A stretch of 8,600 nt of DNA from Nitrosomonadales bacterium (lineage in GTDB: Bacteria > Pseudomonadota > Gammaproteobacteria > Burkholderiales > SG8-41): positions 1 through 8,600 of the forward strand of contig VFLF01000027.1 of the NCBI GenBank assembly GCA_009885185.1, written 5' to 3'. Below the pieces are notes generated by a model. That model was not told the origin of the DNA. It saw only the letters and a list, made by a program, of their open reading frames with translations, and searched no databases. The translations under genes were made by a program, and so were the position numbers. This document shows positions 1 through 6,299 of this stretch, one piece after another (within the stretch, counting starts at the first letter, position 1; every line of letters begins with the position of its first letter).

Positions 1-136
1 AGGCTGACACTTTGTCGTTGGCCGTCTGGGCAACCGCCTGCCCGCTCATCATGGCAACCAGCAACAGAACGAACAGAACGACTAGGCGCATAACATGCGC
101 CCGGTGATTTAACGCATTTTGCAGAGTGACTTTCAT
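1..136 (-). CDS. N-terminus of an exported protein (partial, runs off the left edge)
   Basis: This is the reverse-strand start of a gene of unknown function; 45 codons are visible and the rest lies to the left of the window. From the ATG at 136 the protein begins MKVTLQNALNHRAHV. An in-frame ATG at 91 then begins MRLVVLFVLLLVAMMSGQAV, followed by AQTANDKVSA. The second stretch has the pattern of a Sec signal peptide: an Arg, an uninterrupted hydrophobic core, and AVA-Q as a plausible signal peptidase I site, so the product is probably periplasmic or outer-membrane. The start is uncertain. The ATG at 136 has an AGGG about 9 bases upstream, while the ATG at 91 gives a more typical, shorter signal peptide but has no clear ribosome binding site. 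Nothing in the visible part identifies the mature protein. The gene is divergent from the molybdoenzyme gene at 367. Confidence 0.6.
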   Translation of the reverse strand, partial: MKVTLQNALNHRAHVMRLVVLFVLLLVAMMSGQAVAQTANDKVSA

Positions 137-140
137 TGCA

Positions 141-296
141 TCATGCCCTGAGCCTCAAGCTGCCAACGCCGAAATGCCACACGCCGGTGCGGATTGTCGT
201 GATCTTACCCAGCGTACGAATGGATTCGGCGGTATCGGCGATCAGTGTGTCGCAATTGATAATTGCCTGCAACTGGCATGGCGCACTGGCACCCAT
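141..296 (-). CDS. Possible small hypothetical ORF, 51 aa
   Basis: On the reverse strand an ORF opens with ATG at 296 and closes with TGA at 141-143, only 4 bases before the ATG (136) of the exported-protein gene. That spacing is typical of an operon. The product begins MGASAPCQLQAIINCDTL and ends VGSLRLRA. It has no transmembrane segment, and I recognise no family. About two thirds of its codons end in G or C, which fits coding sequence here, but GC-rich DNA produces such ORFs by chance. There is no convincing Shine-Dalgarno sequence before the ATG. An in-frame stop lies a few codons upstream, so it is not the visible tail of a longer gene. It may equally be 5' leader sequence of the downstream gene. 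Confidence 0.22.
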   Translation of the reverse strand: MGASAPCQLQAIINCDTLIADTAESIRTLGKITTIRTGVWHFGVGSLRLRA

Positions 297-308
297 TGCC
301 CGCCCGGT

Positions 309-337
309 TTAACATTCGCCTTCCAGAATTCCAATAC
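309..337 (+). promoter_or_regulatory. Weak sigma70-like promoter candidate for the molybdoenzyme gene
   Basis: TTAACA (309-314) matches the -35 consensus at five of six bases and is followed after 17 bases by CAATAC (332-337), a poor -10. An alternative -10, CAGAAT (324-329), has no matching -35. The 230-base gap between the divergent genes (137-366) must hold promoters for both directions unless the small ORF at 141-296 is real. The only symmetric element I see there is CAATT-GAT-AATTG at 253-265, a short inverted repeat that could be an operator or chance. Confidence 0.22.
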
Positions 338-351
338 ACCTCACCCGCTTC

Positions 352-358
352 AAGGGGA
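352..358 (+). promoter_or_regulatory. Ribosome binding site fixing the start at 367
   Basis: AAGGGGA lies 8 bases before the ATG at 367. It is a purine-rich Shine-Dalgarno sequence at normal spacing. Together with the family-typical N-terminal residues that follow, it supports this start. Confidence 0.7.
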
Positions 359-366
359 AAACCAAC

Positions 367-2676
367 ATGAACACCCAAGCAACCCACGACGCCCACCACG
401 ACGGCAAGAGAGTCGAAGACCAACGCCTCATCACCGGCAATGGCAAATATGCCGCTGACTGGAATGTGCCGGGGCAACTGTATGGTCACTTCGTGCGCTC
501 GGATCATGCGCATGCGGAGATCGTTTCGGTAAATGCCGCAAAGGCGCTGACGCATCCTGGCGTGAAAGGCGTGTTCACCGGCGAACACGCGGTGCGTGTA
601 GGTTACGTGCGTGCGGCGCATGTGCTGGCCGCGCCGGGTAAGGGCGGCATGAAGGCGCGCGCGCTGGATCGACCGGTGCTGGCACACGGCAAGGTACGCT
701 TTGTCGGCGAGGCGGTGGCGCTGGTGGTGGCGGATAGTGCGGGCGCGGCAGCGGATGCCGCCGAGTTGGTTGAGGTGGAATACCGCGAGCTGCAACCGGT
801 TGTCGATCCGGAGCAGGCGCTCGCACCGGGTGCGCCGCTACTCGATGAGGCCGTGCCCGGCAATCTGGTGTACGAATCCGAAGCGGGCAACGAAGCTGCC
901 ACCGATGCCGCGATCAAAAGTGCCGCACATGTGACGCGCCTTCGCGTGGACAGCACGCGCGTGACGCCGTGCCCGATGGAGCCGCGCGCGTGTCTGGTCG
1001 CTTTCAACGCGGACAGCGGCGAGTATCGCTTCAACGTCTGCACGCAGGGCATCACCACCCTGCGCAAGATGATGACCTCGTGGACCAAGGTGCCTGAAGA
1101 CAAGTTGATTTTCGAGGCGCACGATGTCGGCGGCGGTTTTGGCCAGCGCACGCCGGCGTATCCGGAATACATTGCACTGATGATCGCGGCCAAGGCGCTG
1201 GGCAAGCCAGTCAAATGGATTTCAACCCGCGTCGAATCGTTTCTCACCGACAACCACGGCCGCGGCAACATCGCCGAGGGTGAACTGGCGCTGGACAAGG
1301 ATGGGCGCTTCGTCGCGTTTCGCCTGAACTGGATCGCCGACATGGGCGCGTATCTGTCGCCCGGTTCGGCGGGGCATATCCGCAACACCACCACCTGTTT
1401 GACCGGCGTGTATCACATACCGGCGGCGTATGCGCTGTTTCGCGTGCCGCTCACCAACACCACGCCGATGGGCTCGTATCGCGGCGCGGGGCGGCCCGAC
1501 ATTGCCTATGTGATCGAGCGTTTTGTCGATCAGGCCGCGCTCGAAATAGGCATGGATAAAGCGGACTTGCGGCGGCGCAATTTTATTCCGACGCATGCGT
1601 TTCCGTACAAGACCGCCACCGGTTCGGTTTACGAGAACGCCGATCTGCCGGGCGTGCTGTCGAAGGCGCTGGCGCTTGCCGACTACGCCGGCTTTGCCGC
1701 GCGCCGCGCGCAATCGGCCAAGGCGGGCAAGCTGCGCGGTATCGGCATCTCAACGGTGATCGAAGGTTCCGGCGCTGGCAATGCACCGAAGGATGAAGTC
1801 GAAATACAACTGGATGTCAGCGGCACGGTGACGCTCTACACCGTGTCCAAATCACAGGGCCATGGCCACGAAACCACGCTGGGCGCCATTGTTGCCAACG
1901 CGCTTGGCATCACACTCGATAAAGTCAAGGTCGTGCAATGCGCGCCGGGCAGTAAGCTCGAAGGCAACCACACCGGCGGTTCGCGCACCACGGTGGGCGT
2001 GGGCAGTGTCAGCCACATCGCGGCGCAAAAGCTGATCGAGGAAGGCAAGGCGCTCGCCGCGCTGGAATTAAAACTTGAACCGTCGCAAGTGCAATACGCG
2101 AAGGGCGAATTCAAATCCAGCGAATCCAAGCGCGTCATCAAACTCGGCGAACTCGCGGAATTTGCCGGGACCAAAAACATCAGTATCATGGCCGACGGCA
2201 AGTTCAGCTCGACCTTCCCCAATGGTTGTCACATCACCGAAGTCGAAATCGACGTTGATACCGGCACGCCGAAAATCGTGTCGTACTGTGCGGTGGATGA
2301 TTGCGGCGTGGTCATCAACCATGCCATCGTCGAAGGCCAGATGCATGGCGGCGTGGTGCAGGGCGCGGGCCAGGTGTTCGGCGAGCAAATTGTTTATGAC
2401 CTGAAGTCCGGCCAGCCGCTCTCCGCGAGCTTCATGGATTACATCATGCCGCGCGCCGGTCTCGTGCCCGAATTTCGCGGCGAAGAACACGCCACCACCA
2501 GCAAGGTCAGCCCGCTGGGCGTGAAGGGTGTGGGCGAGTCGGGTTGCACGGCGTCGATACCGTCGCTGGTCAGCGCGACACTGGATGCGCTGGGCACGGT
2601 GGGGGTAAAGCACCTGGATATGCCGATGACCCCGTCGCGGATTTGGCGGGCGATACAGGGTGTCAAGAGCGCCTGA
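367..2676 (+). CDS. Xanthine dehydrogenase/CoxL-family molybdopterin-binding subunit
   Basis: This 769-aa protein is the large, molybdenum-cofactor-binding subunit of a molybdenum hydroxylase, the family that hydroxylates aldehydes, purines and N-heterocycles or, in CODH, oxidises CO. Near the N-terminus, GKRVEDQRLITGNGKYAAD and RSDHAHAEI open the a/b hammerhead domain (roughly residues 12-130). The cofactor-binding domains follow, with GGGFGQ at 255-260, SYRGAGR at 370-376, a QGHG motif, a GGSRTT motif, and KGVGESG with the expected catalytic Glu at 724. The length is normal for the family. The active-site loop is YRGAGR, not the YRCSFR of true form I CO dehydrogenase, so CO oxidation should not be assumed and the substrate is unknown. 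There is no Tat or Sec signal, so it is probably cytoplasmic. Partner subunits (2Fe-2S and FAD) normally sit next to the gene, but none is visible on either side: upstream is a divergent gene, downstream a tRNA. Confidence 0.93.
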   Translation: MNTQATHDAHHDGKRVEDQRLITGNGKYAADWNVPGQLYGHFVRSDHAHAEIVSVNAAKALTHPGVKGVFTGEHAVRVGYVRAAHVLAAPGKGGMKARALDRPVLAHGKVRFVGEAVALVVADSAGAAADAAELVEVEYRELQPVVDPEQALAPGAPLLDEAVPGNLVYESEAGNEAATDAAIKSAAHVTRLRVDSTRVTPCPMEPRACLVAFNADSGEYRFNVCTQGITTLRKMMTSWTKVPEDKLIFEAHDVGGGFGQRTPAYPEYIALMIAAKALGKPVKWISTRVESFLTDNHGRGNIAEGELALDKDGRFVAFRLNWIADMGAYLSPGSAGHIRNTTTCLTGVYHIPAAYALFRVPLTNTTPMGSYRGAGRPDIAYVIERFVDQAALEIGMDKADLRRRNFIPTHAFPYKTATGSVYENADLPGVLSKALALADYAGFAARRAQSAKAGKLRGIGISTVIEGSGAGNAPKDEVEIQLDVSGTVTLYTVSKSQGHGHETTLGAIVANALGITLDKVKVVQCAPGSKLEGNHTGGSRTTVGVGSVSHIAAQKLIEEGKALAALELKLEPSQVQYAKGEFKSSESKRVIKLGELAEFAGTKNISIMADGKFSSTFPNGCHITEVEIDVDTGTPKIVSYCAVDDCGVVINHAIVEGQMHGGVVQGAGQVFGEQIVYDLKSGQPLSASFMDYIMPRAGLVPEFRGEEHATTSKVSPLGVKGVGESGCTASIPSLVSATLDALGTVGVKHLDMPMTPSRIWRAIQGVKSA

Positions 2677-2729
2677 CCGATTCGCCTGTCCGCAGCTTAT
2701 AGAATTCGTCCGGTGTGTAAGCTCTCACC

Positions 2730-2757
2730 TTAAGGGGCAAGCGCCGAGTGGTAGAAT
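2730..2757 (+). promoter_or_regulatory. Probable promoter of tRNA-Gly
   Basis: TAGAAT (2752-2757) preceded by TGG forms an extended -10 element (TGnTAGAAT). It sits 11 bases before the tRNA, so the transcript would have only a few bases of leader. TTAAGG (2730-2735), 16 bases upstream, is a weak -35. The extended -10 and the position just ahead of a tRNA are the main support. Confidence 0.45.
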
Positions 2758-2768
2758 GCTTCCCATCT

Positions 2769-2842
2769 GCGGGTGTAGTTCAATGGTAGAACGGCAGCTT
2801 CCCAAGCTGCATACGAGGGTTCGATTCCCTTCACCCGCTCCA
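2769..2842 (+). tRNA. trnG: tRNA-Gly, anticodon CCC (reads GGG)
   Basis: All arms can be drawn. The acceptor stem pairs GCGGGTG (2769-2775) with CACCCGC (2832-2838), the discriminator is T at 2839, and CCA is encoded at 2840-2842. The D-arm region holds GTAGTTCAATGGTAGAAC. The anticodon stem GCAGC (2794-2798)/GCTGC (2806-2810) encloses the loop TTCCCAA with anticodon CCC at 2801-2803. The T arm is GAGGGTTCGATTCCCTT. Its sequence closely follows the E. coli glycine CCC tRNA as I remember it. It is a single gene, not part of a visible tRNA cluster, lying between the molybdoenzyme gene and asmA. No duplicated 3' end or integrase is present, so there is no sign that it serves as an integration site here. 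Confidence 0.97.
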
Positions 2843-2871
2843 TGCACGCTCCGCCCAACATCGCGCCGGGG

Positions 2872-2903
2872 TTGAGTGTACAAGCCTGCGTTAACGGTAA
2901 TAT
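2872..2903 (+). promoter_or_regulatory. Candidate promoter for asmA-mutY
   Basis: TTGAGT (2872-2877) and TAATAT (2898-2903) are good -35 and -10 hexamers, but the 20-base spacer is longer than the optimal 17. If TAATAT is the -10, transcription would start near 2910. Transcription could also continue from the tRNA promoter, because no terminator is visible between 2842 and 2935. Confidence 0.33.
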
Positions 2904-2904
2904 G

Positions 2905-2927
2905 CCGCGCGCAACGCGGTCACGGAG
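2905..2927 (+). promoter_or_regulatory. Short leader hairpin and ribosome binding site of asmA
   Basis: CCGCG (2905-2909) and CGCGG (2915-2919) can pair around the five-base loop CGCAA. GGAG at 2924-2927 follows, 7 bases before the ATG at 2935. The GGAG decides the start: the reading frame is open back to the last base of the tRNA, but an upstream start there would have no ribosome binding site. There is no T-run after the hairpin, so it is not a terminator. Confidence 0.45.
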
Positions 2928-2934
2928 TGTAGCC

Positions 2935-5244
2935 ATGAAAATCGTCAAGTATTTGCTGATCGCGTTTGGCGGCCTGTTGGTCGTAGCGGGCGGTGTCGCG
3001 GTTTACATTGCGGCAACGTTCAACCCGAACAGCTACAAGCCGCAGGTTATTCAGATGGTGAAGGACAAAAAGCAGCGCAATCTGAAGCTCGACGGTGACA
3101 TCAAGCTCAAGTTCTGGCCCAGCATCGGCGCTGATCTTGGGAAAATCTCGCTGTCGGAATTCAAGAGCGACAAGGAATTCGCGGCCATCGAGGGGTTGCG
3201 CGTATCGCTGAAATTGATGCCGCTGCTGTCAAAAAGGCTGGTGGTCGATGAAGTCGAGATCAAGGGCGTGCGCGCGAATATCGTCAGGTTCAAGGACGGG
3301 CGCACGAACATCGACGACCTGCTGTCCAAGGACGAGCAAAAGCAGGAGCAGTTCCAGTTTGATATCGACCATGTGTTTTTTGAGAATGCGGCGCTGACCT
3401 ACCGCGACGAGGCGCAGGGCACGCAGTATGCCTTGTCGGACGTTAACCTGAAGACCGGACGCATCGCGCCCAACGTGCCCGGCAAGATTGATCTGACGAT
3501 GACGGTCAAGGGTAACAAGCCTAGACTGGATCTGGGCATCTCGCTCAAGACGAAGCTCACCTTCGACCTGGAGCAGCAGGTGTTTTCCCTGCAGGACATA
3601 GGACTCGACGCCAAGGGCGCGGCAGCCGACCTGAGCAACATGAGTCTCAAGGCGGGCGGCAGCGTGGTGGCGAAGCTCAAATCGGGGGAGTTGACCACGG
3701 ACAAGCTGGTGGTCGCGATGACGGGGGTGAGCGGAAAAGACAATCTCGACATCAAACTCGACGCGCCGAAATTGCAGATTACCAAGGACAAAGCCACCGG
3801 CGACAAAGTGACGGTGGCCGCCAAAATCACCGGGCCGGGCGGAACGACCATCGCCAACGTCGTGTTGCCGGGTATCGAGGGCACGGCGTCGTCATTCAAA
3901 TCGGCGGGCATGACGCTGGATCTGGATATCAAGCAGGGCGATCAGAGCATCAAGGCGAAAGTGACGTCGCCGCTATCGGGCAATTTTCAAACGCAGCAAA
4001 TCAGCCTGCCGCAGTTGGGCGTTAACGTGACCGCCACGGGCCCCCATCTGCCGGGCAAATCGATCAGCGGCAGTCTCACCGGCAGCGCCAGCGTCAATGG
4101 ATCGAAGCAGCAGGTGCAGGCTAATCTGGCGGGCAAGGTGTCGGACAGCACGATCAAAGCGCTGGTCGCGGTGAACGGTTTCGCGCCGCCCGGCGTAACG
4201 TTTGATATCGATATCGATCAGCTCGATCTGGACAAGTACGCGCCGCAAGGCGGTGCCGCATCATCGGGCGGCGCCGGCAAGGGCGGGGACACGCCGATCG
4301 ACGTGTCCGCGTTGCGCTCGCTGAACGCCAACGGCAAACTGCATATCGGCTCGCTGAAAGTGTCCAATCTCAAGGCGTCCAATGTGAGGCTGGAATTCAA
4401 AGCCAAGGGAGGACTTGTCAATGTCAGCCCCTTGTCGGCCAATTTGTATCAAGGCTCGATGAACGGCGCGCTGTCGGTGAATGCCGCTTCGGCAACGCCA
4501 TCGTTCGTCATCAAGCAAAACCTGTCCGGCGTGGCGGTGGGGCCGTTGCTCAAGGATCTGGCCAACAAGGATACGCTCGATGGCCACGGCAGCGTCAATG
4601 TCGATGTCACCACGCAAGGCGCTACCGTGGGTGCCATAAAGCGCGGACTCAATGGCGGCGCGTCGGTCAATCTGCGCGACGGCGCGGTCAAGGGCATCGA
4701 TATCGCGGGGACGATACGCAATGCCAAGGCAAAACTCGGCACGCTCAAGGGACAACAAACGCAGGCTGCCGACAAGAACCAGAAAACAGATTTTTCCGAA
4801 TTGAGCGGCACTTTCGCCATCCGTAACGGGGTTGCCAGCAACAATGATCTGTCGATGAAATCGCCGCTGCTGCGGGTGGGTGGCGCGGGCGATATCAACA
4901 TCGGCGAGGACACCATCAATTACCTGGTGAAGGCGTCCATCGTCGCAACCTCAAAAGGGCAGGATGGACGTGACGCCAGCGATCTCAAGGGCATTACCGT
5001 GCCGGTGCGCGCGACCGGGCCGTTGGCCGCACCGTCGTTCGGTCTGGATTACAACGCGCTGTTGACCGACACCGTGAAGCAGCAGGTCGAAGAAAAAATC
5101 AAGGGCCGGCTTGAAGGTCTGTTGGGCGGCAAAAAGGCCGACACGGGCGCGGCGCCTGCTCCCACTCCCGGTGCAGCGCCTGCCAAAGGCGCGGAGGCGC
5201 CGCAATCCAACCGTGACAAACTTAGGGGTCTTTTGGGGCGTTGA
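2935..5244 (+). CDS. asmA: AsmA family protein (inner-membrane anchored, periplasmic)
   Basis: This 769-aa protein has an N-terminal membrane anchor (about residues 4-27, KYLLIAFGGLLVVAGGVAVY) followed directly by FNPNSYKPQV, the usual AsmA opening. The long remainder, rich in beta-strand, would lie in the periplasm. A Gly/Ser/Ala linker (439-452), just after a DLDKYAPQ motif, separates the N-terminal part from the C-terminal AsmA domain, which ends in the PVRATGPLAAPSFGLDY region. A Pro/Ala tail and NRDKLRGLLGR close the protein. AsmA/TamB relatives are linked to outer-membrane assembly and, for several members, to phospholipid transport between membranes. Assigning that role here is inference from family. 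It is longer than E. coli AsmA (about 617 aa). The start at 2935 is set by GGAG and the lysine-containing membrane anchor. Its TGA shares one base with the ATG of mutY, implying translational coupling. Confidence 0.88.
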   Translation: MKIVKYLLIAFGGLLVVAGGVAVYIAATFNPNSYKPQVIQMVKDKKQRNLKLDGDIKLKFWPSIGADLGKISLSEFKSDKEFAAIEGLRVSLKLMPLLSKRLVVDEVEIKGVRANIVRFKDGRTNIDDLLSKDEQKQEQFQFDIDHVFFENAALTYRDEAQGTQYALSDVNLKTGRIAPNVPGKIDLTMTVKGNKPRLDLGISLKTKLTFDLEQQVFSLQDIGLDAKGAAADLSNMSLKAGGSVVAKLKSGELTTDKLVVAMTGVSGKDNLDIKLDAPKLQITKDKATGDKVTVAAKITGPGGTTIANVVLPGIEGTASSFKSAGMTLDLDIKQGDQSIKAKVTSPLSGNFQTQQISLPQLGVNVTATGPHLPGKSISGSLTGSASVNGSKQQVQANLAGKVSDSTIKALVAVNGFAPPGVTFDIDIDQLDLDKYAPQGGAASSGGAGKGGDTPIDVSALRSLNANGKLHIGSLKVSNLKASNVRLEFKAKGGLVNVSPLSANLYQGSMNGALSVNAASATPSFVIKQNLSGVAVGPLLKDLANKDTLDGHGSVNVDVTTQGATVGAIKRGLNGGASVNLRDGAVKGIDIAGTIRNAKAKLGTLKGQQTQAADKNQKTDFSELSGTFAIRNGVASNNDLSMKSPLLRVGGAGDINIGEDTINYLVKASIVATSKGQDGRDASDLKGITVPVRATGPLAAPSFGLDYNALLTDTVKQQVEEKIKGRLEGLLGGKKADTGAAPAPTPGAAPAKGAEAPQSNRDKLRGLLGR

Positions 5245-6299
5245 TGCGTTCGTTCGCCACGCGGCTCGTTGCCTGGCAAAAGCGCCATGGTCGGCATGAT
5301 TTGCCATGGCAGCGCACGCACGATGCCTACGCCATCTGGCTGTCGGAGATCATGCTGCAGCAGACGCAGGTGGCGACGGTCATCCCCTATTACCAGAAGT
5401 TTCTGCGGCGGTTTCCCACGGTGCGCGCGCTGGCGAAAGCGCCGCTCGATGACGTGCTGGCTTTGTGGAGCGGGCTGGGCTATTACTCGCGCGCGCGAAA
5501 TCTGCACCAGGCAGCGCGCCTCGTGGTCGGAGCCCACGGCGCGCGTTTTCCCGCTGATCCCGTTCTGCTGGAAACGCTGCCGGGCATAGGTCGCTCGACG
5601 GCGGCGGCGATCAGCGTGTTTGCGTACGGCACACGCCACGCCATACTTGATGGCAACGTGAAGCGTGTGCTGGCGCGCTATTGCGGCATAACGGGTTATC
5701 CCGGCGAGGCGCGTGTGCAGGAGCAACTGTGGGGCAAGGCGCAAGATTTGCTGCCGGTGCGCGATGTGGTGGCGTATACACAGGGCTTGATGGATCTGGG
5801 CGCCGACATTTGCGCGCGTAGCTCGCCTCGCTGCGAACAGTGTCCAGTGCGCGCGGATTGTGTCGCACTGGCGAAAAATATGATTGATGTGCTGCCCGGT
5901 CGCAAGCCGCGGCGCGCGATGCCCAAACGCGCCACGGTGATGCTGTTAATGCGGCACGCCGACAACATTCTGCTGGAGCAGCGCCCGCCGCGCGGTATCT
6001 GGGGCGGGTTATGGTCGCTGCCGGAAGTGACGCATGCGCGCGACGCACGCCGTGTTTGCCGTCGTCTTGGCGGCGAGGTGATTGACGTCACGCCGTTGCC
6101 CGAGGTAGCGCACGGCTTCACCCATTTTCAGTTGACGATACAACCGCTGCTGATTGCAGTGCACAAGTCAGGCGTTTTCACTCCTGCCACTCCCACCAAA
6201 GCGGGCGCATCACTGACGAGGTGGGTGCCGTTGTCCGACATCGCGTCCACCGGGCTGCCGGCGCCCGTGCGTAAAATTGTTCTAAGTAATTGTTTTTAA
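5244..6299 (+). CDS. mutY: A/G-specific adenine glycosylase MutY
   Basis: This 351-aa base-excision repair enzyme removes adenine mispaired with 8-oxoguanine or G and so limits G:C to T:A mutations. The catalytic domain shows WLSEIMLQQTQVATV with Glu35, the helix-hairpin-helix LPGIGRSTAAAI, and ILDGNVKRVLARY with catalytic Asp136. The 4Fe-4S cluster ligands are Cys190, Cys197, Cys200 and Cys206 in C-x6-C-x2-C-x5-C spacing. The C-terminal NUDIX-like 8-oxoG recognition domain contains GIWGGLWSLPEV and GFTHFQL, where E. coli has FSHFHL. All key residues are present and the length matches E. coli MutY (350 aa). I chose the ATG at 5244, which overlaps the asmA stop by one base. A TTG at 5241 would add one residue. 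GGGG at 5235-5238 can serve as ribosome binding site. Its stop is interlocked with that of the convergent kinase. Confidence 0.97.
   Translation: MRSFATRLVAWQKRHGRHDLPWQRTHDAYAIWLSEIMLQQTQVATVIPYYQKFLRRFPTVRALAKAPLDDVLALWSGLGYYSRARNLHQAARLVVGAHGARFPADPVLLETLPGIGRSTAAAISVFAYGTRHAILDGNVKRVLARYCGITGYPGEARVQEQLWGKAQDLLPVRDVVAYTQGLMDLGADICARSSPRCEQCPVRADCVALAKNMIDVLPGRKPRRAMPKRATVMLLMRHADNILLEQRPPRGIWGGLWSLPEVTHARDARRVCRRLGGEVIDVTPLPEVAHGFTHFQLTIQPLLIAVHKSGVFTPATPTKAGASLTRWVPLSDIASTGLPAPVRKIVLSNCF

Noticed and set aside
126..458. Plus-strand ORF spanning the intergenic gap and the start of the molybdoenzyme gene
   Set aside because: It overlaps the well-supported start at 367 in another frame, and its product looks like translated non-coding sequence.
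205..795. Minus-strand ORF overlapping the start of the molybdoenzyme gene
   Set aside because: It lies antisense to the conserved N-terminal domain of the CoxL-type protein, and its Arg/His-rich product has no recognisable motif.
1474..1494. True carbon monoxide dehydrogenase (form I CoxL)
   Set aside because: The active-site loop reads SYRGAGR; form I enzymes carry YRCSFR with the copper-binding Cys.
2694..2723. Inverted repeat AGCTTA/TAAGCT after the molybdoenzyme gene as a terminator
   Set aside because: The arms are only 6 bp with an 18-base loop and no following T-run, so it is not a credible intrinsic terminator.
2769..2842. tRNA-Gly as an integration site for a mobile element
   Set aside because: There is no integrase, no direct repeat of the tRNA 3' end and no change in gene character downstream within the window.
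2842..2934. N-terminal extension of the AsmA reading frame back to the tRNA
   Set aside because: The ATG at 2842 uses the final A of the tRNA CCA and has no ribosome binding site. The ATG at 2935 has GGAG and gives a normal membrane anchor.
4201..4250. GATATCGATATCGATC run in asmA as a repeat or site element
   Set aside because: It encodes the acidic DIDIDQLDLD stretch, a family-typical motif, and is too short and local to be a repeat element.
367..5244. The molybdoenzyme and AsmA genes are both exactly 2310 bases long
   Set aside because: The proteins share no sequence similarity or composition that I can see, so the equal length is coincidence.
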